Source: Luscinia megarhynchos (taxonomy: Eukaryota; Chordata; Aves; Passeriformes; Turdidae). From it: a stretch of 64,000 nt of DNA. The stretch covers positions 44,545,761 through 44,609,760 of the forward strand of contig CM067592.1 in the NCBI GenBank assembly GCA_034336665.1, given 5' to 3'. The notes beneath the pieces are model-generated. The model was not told the origin of the DNA, did no database searches, and saw only the letters and a program-made list of their open reading frames with translations. Positions within the stretch are counted from its first letter, which is position 1. Each line of letters opens with the position of its first letter. Shown in pieces: positions 1 to 36,200 of this stretch. Position numbers and translations under genes: made by a program.

Positions 1-666
1 GTTCACAGCAGAAAGTCTACTTCAGCTGTGGTGGTAATTGCAGACTAGCATGGACACTTGAGCCTCTTTTGTTCTAAATACAAAATGTGAAGTTAGCCAA
101 GCCAGCAGGAACAGCTGATGGTGCAAAGTAGGTACCTGTATGAGCTGCCTGGCTGCACTGCTGGCAGTGCCATCATGCTTTTATGGCATGCTGTCAGGGT
201 ATGACAAATCAGGGAGGAAGCAACTACTCATTAGCAATCCAGAAAGAGCCTCACACACCTCTATGTTTCATGCATTAGTAGAGAGAAAAGTCTCCCCTTT
301 ATAGAATCTCTTTTATGTGCTCGGATAAAGATTAGTCTTAGCTGGGGCAAGGCAGACTCTGACCAGGGCAACACCAGGTTTTGGAGACAGTTGCTAGCAG
401 TATTTCCTTACTCCTTTAACCTATCCTTCAAAACAGTGCTAACTGTGGTTTAACCTACAGCTAATTTCACATGGTCATTTAAAATATCTGGATTATACTT
501 CACACATTGTCATACATTAACTTGTAAGCACAAGTTAGTGACATCTGGCAAATATAAGGGCCTTTGCGTTGTGCTGCACAGCAGATCTGACACACCCTTG
601 CATCTATAAAATACTTTTTTGAAGATTGATAGAGCGACAAGAGATTAATCTTTTCTTAAACCACCC
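1..666. other. Left flank, no gene recognised
   Basis: Single-copy-looking, AT-leaning sequence with no recognisable coding exon or repeat. By human gene order the next gene to the left would be MYL5, tail to tail with SLC49A3, but none of its exons are visible. Confidence 0.4.
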
Positions 667-2398
667 TTTATTAAGAAACATAAACATCTGTAAATCTATA
701 AAATTATAAAGTATCAAGTGCTTGTTGCTTCCCAGTACAGTGGAATTCAGAAATGGCAGGTAAATTTGGCACTAATCTGTTTGGTGTGTTAGTTCCAGGG
801 CTGCAGAACTGGCTAGTTTTGCAGCTAGTTTTGCAAAAGACAGCTAATCTCATTCCTCTGACAGGTTTAAATAATCTTGTTTCACTTTGGTTTCAAACTT
901 CTTTCCTGCTCCTTTTGACAAAAATCAATGTTTACGAGTGATATCAAGGCTGGAGCTGTGGGAATGCGCAGGCTCCTTAGAAGGATGCAAACAGGTGTTT
1001 TACAAAGGGAGAGCCTTCCAGTTGCTAGTGGGGAAGAGAATTCAGGCACTGAGAGAGCTCCTATGTACAGTGTTCCTCAGGGACAGTGTGCTCTTGGCAT
1101 TGGGATCATCTTCTAGCTGGACTGGATAAAGCTAGTCACAGGTTCAATTTGCATCAAGGTCCCTTTATCAGCAAACACTCAGATTCCCTTGAAATACATA
1201 TACCAGGAAGCATCACAAAATCCCAACCATTTAAATTTTTTTACCACATAAGTGTTATAAAGTAAGAATTTCTTATGTAGTACACCTAGACCTGAACTCC
1301 AGAGCAAGACATTACACTGCTGTGGAACTACTGTAAAATGAAAAATCCAGTCGTATCCATTGTAGTTGTCAGTGTAACTTTTTTGTATCACTTTTCTTCT
1401 TATCTAACACTAAAGAACAGATGTCAGTTGCAGAGATGGATTGTGGAAGGTGTTTGTTGGCATTGTTTCTTACTTGATCTCCTCCCCAAAGCCCCTGTCA
1501 CTTGCAGAAACTTATGACAAGTCCCTACACTAAAGTGTCGCCTTTGTCAGTTCTTCTGCCAGCTCCCACCATTGTCATTGCTCAAAGAATGATGCTCTAT
1601 AGGAGAGCACCACATTGGTCTAAGACTAAACCAGCAGGTTCATCTTCATGTGGAAAACTTAAACCACTGAAATTGCAAGAGAGATAAAGAAACAGAATCC
1701 CAAGTAAAACAAGCTAATCCTTAATGTCTCAGCATATAGCAAGGAATCAGAGGGGTGAGAAATGCTGCTGTATTTAACTTTTGCTGCTTATTGATATTTT
1801 CTTTTATAGACAGCACTTCAGGCAAGGCTTTTCTTTTCTTGTAGAAGACAAAGTGACTCACTGTAACAGACTTGTATTTACAGATCACATACATACATAT
1901 CCCCACTGGAATGAAAGGATGCTCTAGGTTCTACTGCCCTTTAGCTAAAAGGCACAATTAGCTCCAACATGAGTGGTTATGCTGTACCACAGTCCCTAAA
2001 TAGAAGTTTTCCACTGGGATTGTAGTAGGCACAGCTTACATCTCTCTGAAACCTTCACCCTTGATCCATGTATATTAAAATTTAAAAATGGCTGAAGTAT
2101 GTTGCTACCCTCCACTGTGACATTTCTTTAGCTTGAATCAAGTCAGCCAAAAACTCTAGTTTATAGTGCATAAAAAATTCTAGTGCATAATTGTCTATTG
2201 CCACTTTGACCTTTCTGGCAGGACAGCCATTCTTAACAGCCCAGATCCCCAAAAAACCAGAAGACTGAGAGATGCACAGCAAAGGTGCTATTTGCTCTAG
2301 TCCTTGCTTTTTGTGCAACATGACACGGATATCTCAGTGTACCAGCTCAGGATTGGTCCTCTGAGTCCTTGATTCTTGGCATCCCCTTCTTGCCCTGT
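667..2398 (-). other. SLC49A3: Probable 3' UTR of SLC49A3; position of polyadenylation uncertain
   Basis: Downstream of the stop, the first canonical AATAAA I find on the minus strand is at 672-667, which would give a 3' UTR of about 1.75 kb. TATAAA-like variants lie nearer (about 1803 and 2160), so a shorter transcript is possible. I see no MYL5 exon here, although MYL5 is the next gene on this side in human. Confidence 0.35.
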
Positions 2399-25905
<23,507 letters not shown>

Positions 25906-26299
25906 CGCGGCTCGGCGCGGCGCGGCGCGGCTCGGCTCTGCCCCGTCCGGCCCCGCCCCGCCGCCCTGCCCGGCCTCCCCGGGGCGGCCCCGGCCCGGCC
26001 GGGGCTGCGCTGCGGGCGCGCCCTGGCTGCGGAGCCGCGCCGGGCCGAGCGCCCGCCCTTCGCCGCGGAGCCGCCTCTGCCCCGCATCGGTCTGCTGCGG
26101 GGCGCCGAACGGGGGCCGCCCTGCCGAGGAGACGCGTCTCCTGCTCCTTAAAGAAACATGAGCGTCGCCACCATCCCCACTGCCCGCCGAGGGCTCCGCG
26201 TTCCCGTGGGAGTCGCCGTTAGCTATCGCCTGCGGGCAGCACCCGAGCGGCTGCTGCCGCGGCTGGGGGTGCTGGCGTGAGCAGGGACCAGCCCTGTCC

Positions 26300-29200
26300 G
26301 AGGGGTGATCGCTTACTCGAGTAGAAGAAGGACTAGTGGAGAATGGTAAGATCCACAGGGGTCTATCAGCCACAGGATACATAGTTTGGTTATGGATTTT
26401 TATGGCTGGTTTTGCTGCAGACAGCAGCATTTTCTTTCCCCCATACAGAGGCACCCCACTGGATATTACCTCCTACCTGCAAAAACTCCACAAGGGAAAA
26501 AATGCAAAGGAGTGCAAAGGAAAAGCCTCCACCGGTTCCCAACAAGACCTGTGACTTCAGGTCGGATGAACGCTGGTAGTGCCTGGGTTTCTTTATGTCA
26601 ACTCTGAGATGTAATCACCCTCACACACCCACCACACACCAACGGCGCCACCTCAGCAGTACCGAGCTGACAGGCTCTGGATTCCAGAAATGTCCCCAAA
26701 ATATAACACCCACCATGACCCTCCTTGCTCAGGCCTTTGAAATCCTTGTGCAATTCCTCACCACAACCTGGTAAGACCATGCCACCCTCTCAATAAAAGG
26801 CTCAGGTCACTTACTGTTGGGGGGCTTTATGCCGAATGCTTTGAGCATATTTGGAAGAGTGAGTAAGGAAGGTTAAACTGCATGCCAGTGTTCTCAAATG
26901 AACAATTTTAGCTGAAATTTTCTGGGGTGGGAGAGGAGTAGGGAGTGGAGAGAAGAAAATGAGGAAGAAGAAACCATTTCTAGCCCATGCCAAGCCTGTT
27001 GTTTCAGGGTAGAGAGAAGCATGGGTTCTTTGCACTAGTGAGCAAGCTTCACTGACTGATAGATTGTGCCTTCTAGTCTCTCTCAGCTGGAATTAGGGGT
27101 TGACATTTAGTAATAGCAGTTGACATTTTGTAATAGCAAGTGGGAATATTAAGGCAATACTATTGATTGACATGTTCCTCTGTCTACAAATGCCTGACCT
27201 GGTTTGCCTGGTGTGTGAGCTGCTGACAAATGTGCACAGCTGTTTGTATGTTGTAGGATCATGCACAGCAACTTCTGCCGTGCTGTGGAAAGACATGCAG
27301 TGATCTGGGTTGTGTGCACAAGTGAACTGCCCTCCTGACCCAGCAGTGCTGTCGTGTGCAGAGAAACATCACTAACACACTAGAAGGAGGCCCAGGTGTG
27401 CGGCACAGCAGAAAAGCACAGTACTCACCAGGAGAACCATCATTCCCTCTTCTTCCTGGTGTCTCCTGGCAGACAAGGCCTGTGTGAAAATCAACTTCAC
27501 TAAGACTCTGTGTACATGATCATCACCATGCTCACTCATTTTTCTGCTTAAAATGTCTATTGATGTCTGAACAATGCTGTCAGAAACCAAGATCCCATAT
27601 GAAATTCCCTTACCGATTAATTTTGTTTGTAAAATACATTAAAAGCTCAAATCATATGTATGTGTAGGACAGATCAGAATCAAGTCTGCCCTATTTAGAC
27701 CCTTTCTGTATTATTTATGTCAAGACAACATGGTGTGCTTTGAAATAGGGTCCCAGAGCAAATTGGAGCTTGATGGTGAGGCATATACTTTCTGCGAGAG
27801 CTCTGCAATTTGGGTGCAGACATCAGAATTCCAGTGCCAAACAGGGCCACAGAAAGGGAAAAGGACAGCAGAAGAGAACTGCTCTGATATTTGGAGCAGA
27901 ATAATTTACTCCCACACCTGGGAGTAACAGAAATATTTTTTTTTTCACTTATCCTTCTAGATGCATTGCTTTGCTGTATGTGCATCCCTGTAAGGACTGG
28001 TCTGGGGCTGCAGAAAGGCAAGAGTACTTTGAGCAGCTCTTTGCAACCTCATTCCTCTGCTCTATACCACATTCCCTATGAACAGGGGCACCATTTGTAC
28101 TGGCAGCACAACCGGACAGCAAGAGGGTTAGTGTAGAAGGAGAATGGCTTCGTCTGCCCTGCATCTTCTCATTTTTTCCTGGTGCTCTGCTTGCTCCTAA
28201 TGTATTTCTATCAGATTCTTTCTCCCCAGTGTCACCCTCCCTTACCAATGCCCAAGAACATCCCATCCCTATTTTCTGTTCCCTTTGTTCTTGTTTCTGT
28301 GAACTGAAAGCACGAGCCAGATGTCTGCCTCTTAGTTAAACAGTAGTTTTGTAGGTACTGGGATACCTATAGTCTCTGATGTGTGAGCATATCTAAGATA
28401 CACTGAACATATCTAACTATGCAATTGATACAGTAAGTAAGGGAAAGAAAGTTTTCAAAAGTGGAGTAGTTGAAGTCTCTGTACCTTGGTTGAAAAATGA
28501 AATAACTTAGTGTCTGAACATAATTCTCCACCCATAGCACTTTTCCAGTATTCAGTCCCCATAATGGTAATTACAGGATCATCCAGGTTCAAAACAGGGT
28601 CAGAAATTGTGGCTTAAGGGGGAATGGAGTACCCAAGATTTGTAGATGCTCATAGTTGAAAGAATTTTCAAGTCAGAGGGGTTGCAAAAGCTTACAAAGT
28701 TTTGTTTGTAAATGACACTCTTGGCATGTAAATTGCTATAAACGCTTAGCACTGGGCTTGAATAATGGGGCAGGGTGAAAGATAACAGAGGGATGAATTG
28801 GAGAGGAGGAGAGAAAGGGAAAAAAAGGGAGAAAGTGAGATCACCAGTCCTGGCTCCAGCACTGATCCAGCTGATGGTATGTTCAGGCTTGTGGGAGCAC
28901 TTGCACACCCAGGCTTTATGGGGGTACATTTTACTGATAAATCTCCCCATCTTGGAAATAAATTTCTCAGTTTTTATGCAAATCACTAATCCTGTGCAGT
29001 CCATTCCTCTACACCTTTCTGGGAATGGATCAGAAGGCTTTGGGGATCCCTGGTGGTCTCAGTCTCCTCTTACAGTCCATGCCCATTTCTCAGCCTCACC
29101 CCTGCACTTGTGCTGTGTTGTGCTCATCTCCAAGAGCCAGAACAAGGATGTTTGTCTCAGAAAAGTGCTGCCCTACCTCCTTATGGCCTCTCCTCCAGCC

Positions 29201-29350
29201 ATATCCAGTTCTTTCTCAGTGTATTATTACCAACAATTCTTGGCTCTTATCACCAACAGTCCATGGTTGGCTCCACAGCTATCTGGCTATTGGTGTTTGA
29301 GGCATATACATGAGCCCTCTTGTCTCCTAGGATCTACAGCAATGAAGTCA
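26300..29350. other. Intergenic, no gene recognised
   Basis: This stretch starts the gap between SLC49A3 and the right-hand CpG island. I see no conserved exon with splice sites and no strong repeat. A purine-rich stretch lies at 28775-28830. Open frames present here are short or overlap in both strands without family resemblance. Confidence 0.5.
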
Positions 29351-29359
29351 GACCAGTTT

Positions 29360-30510
29360 GCTTAGGACTCAGTCTGATCTTGAAAACCCTCAGCAATGGA
29401 GACAGCACAGCCTCTTTGGGCAATTGATTCCTTCTGGATCAGTCCTAGGGTAGATGCCACAACACAGCCCTTTGACATAGTACAACTCATTAAGCACAAC
29501 CCTCTGACCTCATTCAAAGTTAGACCAGTTGGCTGCACATCCAGACCGTAAAGTCTTACCTTAAATGCAAGAACGTTGTTGTAACAGAACAAGAGTTGAA
29601 AATGTTGCTAAATTCAAGGTACATTACACCCATTGCTCTCACCCATCCAAAAATCCATTATTTTATCAAAAAAGGGCAATCAGGCTTGTTCACTGCTATG
29701 ACTTTTCCATGATGAACTTGTGCTGATTTTTCACAATTGCCTATTTCTCCTTCATGTGTTCAGATATATCATGAAAGAGAGCTTGTTTCATGGGTTTTCT
29801 TTCCAGAGATTGAAGTATGACTGGTCAGTCTGCAGTTGCTTGGGCTGTTCTTTGAGTTCTTTTTAAGTGTAAGTGCAACATTTCTACATTTGGCAGGGAT
29901 ATCCATAGCTCCTCAAAGATGATTGAAAGTGATCTTACACTGGCATCAGACAGCTCTCTCAGCATCCTTGGACACAGCTCCTGTTTTTCTATGGACTTGT
30001 TTAAGTCAAATTTTCTCCAGCAACTCCTAACTCATTCACTCATGGTCATCTCTCCCCTCCATGAATCCCAGGCCTGAAGCCCTAGGAGACCTTGCTGTGC
30101 AGAAAGGCATTGAGTTCCTCAGGTTTGGCTGTGAGTGAAACACCCAGCCTTCTTAGTGACCAGAAGCCATGTCCTTGTTCAGCTGCTTACCATTTGGCAG
30201 CTGAAGCTCTTTTTGTTACTATTGACATGCAAGTTAAAATTCCTGCTGAGCTTTTACTTTCTTGACACCATCCGTACATGCCCGGGCAATGTTTATAAAT
30301 TCCTCCTGTGTAGCCCATCCCTGCTTCCATCTTCGGTATATTGTTTTTTTGCGTTGGAGTCCTGCCACAATTCCCTATTTACCCAAGCTGGTCTGCTTAT
30401 TTGTCTCTTTTTAACCTGAAAACGGAGATGGCCTGTTCTTACACTTGCTTGAAGCTTCAGAGATCTCATCAGTGCTGAAAAGAGTGACAGAGCCAAAAGC
30501 AGCTCCTTCA
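29360..30510 (-). mobile_element. Old, decayed CR1-type LINE, antisense
   Basis: Read on the plus strand, the order matches the reverse complement of the CR1 ORF2 N-terminal half. Present are traces of the RT entry (GGCAATCAGG...TTGTGCTGA), the interdomain stretch (CATCAGACAGCTC...TATGGACTTGT) and the region with CCCTATTTACCCAAGCTGGTC upstream of RT. Divergence is high and no frame is open. Confidence 0.6.
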
Positions 30511-31437
30511 CCTGCTGCACAGTGCAGGAGGTAGGGAATAAGATGTCCTGAGCTGCAGAACTAAGGAGTCAGATACCTTAGGGGTGCACCTTTGGGTTGA
30601 CTAGCACTGAGTAAGTTGCAAGCCTTTTATCATGGTTGGGGCATTCATAATATCCTGCATGGATCATCTGCTTGCTGCTGACACTGCAGGTTTCTGTGCT
30701 GTGGTGCTAATAGGTTCTTGTCTCTCTTCAGCCACAGGTTTTCAGGAAACTGTAGGGAGTTTCCAGCTGTTAGGAATTCTGTCCATCTGTCATGTATCAT
30801 TAAAATTTGGTAACATTAAAAAAGATAAAGAAAGAAAGGAGAAGGAAATAGACAAACTTACTAGTTTTGTGCATTCTGTACTATATAAGGAGCCCACATG
30901 GTACCTGAAAGTGTAATTAAAGGCCATGCAGGCTCATTAAGTACAGAATGTGTGTATGGGGGTGGGTGGAGGTGGAACTAGGATTGCTCAAGCAATTTTT
31001 ATTCTGGCATTTCCTAATGTTTTAATGTTTAAATTAGCAAGTCTTAATTAATTTTCATTACACAAAAATATGGGGAAAAGTGCTGTTTTACATAAATGGA
31101 TCCACTGTCTGTTGCTTTTTTCTTGCTAGATCTCAGAAGCAAAAGTAGGTTTTCCCAGCGAATCCTGAATTTTGTTCAATATGGATGTTTTAATGCTAAT
31201 TAAAGTATGTATTTGTTTGATTTGTAGCAGATAAGGTTCTGAAGACTCATTCTGCAAACCTGGAAACCTGCAAGCATACTGTTTGTTTCCACTGTGCACA
31301 GTATGGAAGGTGAATTGGAAGAAACTAGTTAAATCTTTATGTCAAAGACTGCTATGATACAAGTCTAAGACCCTTCATGGAACAGATCCTAGATTAAAAA
31401 CAACAGCAACAACAAAAGATTTCAGAAGGGAGAGCAA

Positions 31438-31851
31438 TTGTTGAGACCACAGAGCAAAACAGCAGCAAAGTATCTCCCAGACTGCAAGAGAGTACTGCAT
31501 ATGCAAGTTCCGCATTACTGGCAGGTATGGAGAGGAAACAGGAATGCAGAAGTCACTGCACTGGCATGTTTGCAGACTGCTGAACCAGACACTTTCCTCC
31601 AGACATGGATTAGCTGCTTGCTTCGACAAACAGAGCAGAACAGGCCAGTCAAATCACAAAGAATATCACAGGAGACAGCAAAACGCATGTCCAACACTCC
31701 GGGTAGGAAACCAGTTGCCCAGTGGCTGAATCTCTTCACAGTGAGGCAGGTCCTGGGAATGATTCCTTGTGTTGCCATCACTGGCAGTTGTGAGCCTGGA
31801 AAACCAACTTTAAGGGAACTGCGAGCAGCTGCTGAAAACATGGGAAGCTAA
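31438..31851 (+). other. Isolated 137-codon open frame, unrecognised, probably chance
   Basis: One ATG-to-stop frame of 137 codons. The product has no hydrophobic segment, no motif and no family I recognise. A 108-codon frame overlaps it on the other strand. No CpG island is nearby, and I see no clear promoter or poly(A) signal. I list it only because it is the longest unexplained plus-strand frame in the intergenic interval. Confidence 0.15.
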
Positions 31852-32420
31852 GTCACCTGTGCTGCTCTAAAGGCCAGTGAATGACAAGTCCATTGTGCAT
31901 TCTTATCTCTGAATCATTTTCTGCAGAATAAGATAAAGACTTGTCTACACTTTCTCTCGCTCCTCCATGTGGAGACATTCCTTCTCCCAAGGCTGAATAC
32001 AGATTTGTCTTTATAGCTGTAACCATGTCTGCAAATAGGGAAATCCAGACTCACAACAGATCTTTTTTTGCCAAAATAAATTATATATGCATTAGAAAGT
32101 GGACCCTATGAATGTGAAGTAAAACCCACTCCTGACTGCTGTATTTCTGCTACCAGTCTTTTCTGAAGCCTGAGATGACTCAATGAAAGATGTAAAAATT
32201 TCCTAATATTTCAAAGTACTTTCTTATTTTGTATTTAGTCATCCTTGAGCTATTTTGTTTCCATTCATAGTTACCAAAACCAACTTTTTCCACTTATACA
32301 ACAAGACAAACAAGTGAAATTATATTTATCTAAAACTCTGTCCTTTGTGAACTCACAGCTTCACTAGTGCCTTGTAGAATTAATCCTTCAAGGACAGAAA
32401 TGGAAATAATATTTTAGTTA

Positions 32421-32514
32421 TTTTATTTTATTTTATTTTATTTTATTTTATTTTATTTTATTTTATTTTATTTTATTTTATTTTATTTTATTTTATTTTA
32501 TTTTATTTTATTTT
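32421..32514. repeat. (TTTTA)18 pentanucleotide microsatellite
   Basis: Eighteen perfect TTTTA units (32421-32510) followed by a partial unit, TTTTG and GTGTGT. Confidence 0.98.
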
Positions 32515-33131
32515 GTGTGTAAAAATATCGTAATTTTAATGGCTTTGCAACATGCATAGCTGAAACTATTTCAGAATCATTATATCAAACGATATTTCAT
32601 TTAAAATAAGTGAATGCAAAATAGGTCAAATTTATATTTTGGAGTAAAAGGAGATTTTAACAATTATCTTTCCTGAGGCAGCATTGTCTCTGCTCTTCTT
32701 TTTTTTCTTTTCCTTATTTCTTTGTCAGCATAAAGGTGGTTCATTGTGTCAGTAGTGTCTGGGCCTTGTCCCCCATGTGTGGGCAAGCCAAGACAGGCTT
32801 TTTCTCAGAAACTTCCCCAGATTTGTCCTTTGTTCTCTGCACAAAGAAATGTGTTAAATTGGAGATAATGAGTGAAGTCAGGATCCACTTATCGCCAACA
32901 AGATTAGATGCCTGATGGTCCCAGAAAGCAATGGCTACAAATCCAGGTGCACTGCAACAAAGATGGAGATCAGAAGAGATGGTCGGTGGAGCACACAAGG
33001 GACTCAGTTAAATCTGCTTTAAGGATACTGTGCAAGGACCATATCATTATAGTTTTTAAATACCTCCAATCATTACTCTTCCCAGAAAGCAGTGACTCCT
33101 GTGGACAGTAGCTCCCTGTTCTGCCTTTCTA

Positions 33132-33135
33132 TCTC

Positions 33136-33185
<50 letters not shown>

Positions 33186-33211
33186 TCTTCCTCTTTCCTT
33201 TTCCTTCTCTT
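33132..33211. repeat. 80-nt uninterrupted pyrimidine tract with (CT)20
   Basis: Pure C/T from 33132 to 33211. The core 33141-33180 is twenty CT units, flanked by CCT/TTCC variants. Such mirror-symmetric tracts can form triplex DNA under supercoiling; that is general knowledge, not shown here. Confidence 0.97.
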
Positions 33212-36200
33212 GGCAAGACAACAAAAAAGGTTGGATGATTTATCTAGGCCTTTTCTGCATATTGACCATCTTAATTAAATTTCTAGTGGTTGGAAGACCT
33301 GTTTTGTGGTAATTTCAGTTTCTCTTCAGTGCAATTTACCATGTCATTGGATGCACATCCTGTTACATGCTCCTTCAGCTGGACATTTATCTGGAATGGA
33401 ATTCCTTTCCTAAACCTAACTCAAAACACCAATGAGGATGTTGTCATTTTTGATTGCTAATAACTACAGAGTTCTCACTTTCAGTAGTCAAGTGCAGTAA
33501 TGTATTCCTTCTACTTTTTACAAATTTACAGATGTAGAGTGCAGCCACAAATATACAGGCTTGGTGAGGCCTGTATAGGCTGGCAGAGGATTTTAGACAA
33601 CTAAGTGTAAAGGTCTACAAGGTTATTTCTGTCCTCTTTTGTTTTGCCTGTGTCTGTGCATGCCAGAAATCCCCTGCAAGGGACTTGTTAATTTCTCTGC
33701 AGGAGGACACACAGCACATGAAGGCATGCATGCTTGCTTTACTCCAGGTCTTCTGCTGTCAGTTTATGTAATTGGAAAAGAGCAATTCAGTATTTTTATT
33801 ACATGATGGTGGCAGAAAGTGATGTTTGAAAACTTCAGAGAAGTCCAGAATTAACCAGTTTAAGGAGTAATCTCAGTCCTCCTTTTGTTTCTGAAATAGC
33901 TGCTGACCAGTAAACAGGAAACACACCAACCGGGCCTAAACCAGCCCAGAAGGATGAGAAATGGCAAAGTGATTACGTTTGTCATGCATGTCATCAGTGT
34001 TGCTGAAGACGAGAGCTAGCAAGTATTTGTGAAAGAAGGATAATTCGCTTAGTGCTGCACTAGAAGACGCATCCCCTTGCCAAGGGAAAAGTCTGTCACC
34101 TGTATAAGTAACTTTTTGTATGTGTTGACCTGCTTCACTAATGCTGGATAGAAGGGTGGAAATCACAATGGCCTTGATGTCATATACATTTCAACAAAGT
34201 TGGTCTCTAGGAAGATGAGAAGGAAGACACAGTACCGTGTGTAAGTGAAGTCAGACAAGAGTCAGGGTTTCTGTCTTCTGGTGAGCTCCACAAAAGCTCA
34301 GGAGCAGAGTTAAGCTGGGCAGTTGGCACCCTGTCTCCTGCTCCAAACCAGCCAAGGCACGCACTGCCCCTCGGCCCGCTGTCCGCTCAACCAAAAAGAG
34401 CTCAGGGTCAAGAGAGACACTCTAGGTCTTAGAGGGAGACCAAAAGAAAAGATTCACATGGTAGAGTAGATACTGGGAAGAAATGGATGAAAAATACACC
34501 GTTTCTACAAAAAGACCGATTTGTTCAGATTTTTACTATACCAGGCCAGAAAGCAAAAACCAGCTGGTTAAAAAACTTGCCTATTTTCTTGCTGCGTTTT
34601 TCAGCTTTAATGATTCTTGTTTCAGAGTATCACAGAGTTGTTAGGAAAACATGTAGGGTATAGTTTAGGTCTGTCTTCAAATTTTTTAGACTCGGATAGT
34701 ATTTCACAAAGAACCTCTTCTGTATTCCCATGCTGAATTTCACAGTTACTTCCTACCTTTAGCAAATATGCAGTACTTGTTTCCATGCATAACTAACAGA
34801 ATTATTTAATACAGGTCCCAATTGTTATGATTTTAAATTCTCTTTATGGCCCTGCAGAATCACTAAAATGCTTTAAAGCTTAACTCCTATTAGAACTTTA
34901 TAAACCAGAGGATGATTTGTTTTCTATCCTGTGCTGTCACATATGCCAATATAGCTGAGAATGCAATTACACCATTTAAATACTCTCAGCAGCAGAAATT
35001 TTCAAAATCAAAATTGTTACAGAAAATCTTCAGATACTTTTAGGGAATAATTAGCTTCTGCATAAATGATGGGGAATTTATGTCCTGTGGCTTGAGACTA
35101 GGAAGCTGGAATTATCATTTGACTTTGAAAAACTCATAGACTGCATGAATGGTAAAGCTTCTATGTGACAAATGCAACCAATTTTTTATTCCAGCAGAAA
35201 CAATGAGGTTAATATTTGACTGTCATTGTGGCCTTTGCACATGCTGAAGAAAAACACTGTAATGTGTTACCCAGGGACACATACATACAAAAGAGCATGG
35301 GATAAGTTACACACTATAGAGGCCAGTGAAAGTAACCTGGGTAGAACTGGTTTCTTGTAAAACAAGGGTCAACCGTGATAGCAGAGCCAATGCAGTCAGC
35401 ATGCAGGCTGGTGCTGTAGCATATTATGCTGGCACACCAATGTAAAGAAAAAGGAACTACATAAAAATAATTTACTATATTAATGCTCTAAAATCCAGCT
35501 GTTCTGTTCCAGGGAAAGTGTGCTCACTCATTTTTGCACTCATTTATGAGGTTGCTTGCATTTCACCTATGCACTCAGAAAAATAGCACTATTGTGAAAA
35601 AAACATGTCCTTACCTTTCTCATATCAGAAGTACTGTGAATTGCAGCAGGAGCTACTGTTGCCTCCTCAGACACCACATTCCCACACTGGAAGAAGCAGC
35701 TTCCTGCTGACAATAAATCACACTGTTCTCTTCTACTTTGTCTCCAAATACAGTCAGCATGAGCTCAGCTGTGTAGTCTGCCTAGTTACTGAACAGTCAA
35801 TAGGGTACAAGGAAATTTTTTTTGTCAAGGTAAGCTTCTGATTTGGCACTGAAATCTAGAAAGAGGGCCAAAAAATAAAGTTGAGTGAAATAAGCTGTGT
35901 CTTAAAATTAAATTTCTCTCATGTGACTTCTTGGCAGAGAAGCTGACTGAAATGGGCTGTAAACTACAAGAGACGCAGAGACTGCCTGGCTCTTGTGCTT
36001 CACCACAGTATGCTCACAACCTTTCCTTGCAGTCAGCTGCTATACACTCATCATTTCTGACACTGGTGCAATTTATTTATATTCCTAAATTCCTCGTGAG
36101 TTGGGGATAAGACTGTAGCTTTTGATAGCTTTCTGTAAAAACATATAGGGCAGGCTTTCTCCTCTGACCCATCTAAATCTTTAGCAGCCTGAATTTTATT

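Noticed and set aside
1..2398. Search for MYL5, expected next to SLC49A3
   Set aside because: No EF-hand-like exon with splice sites was found in this interval.
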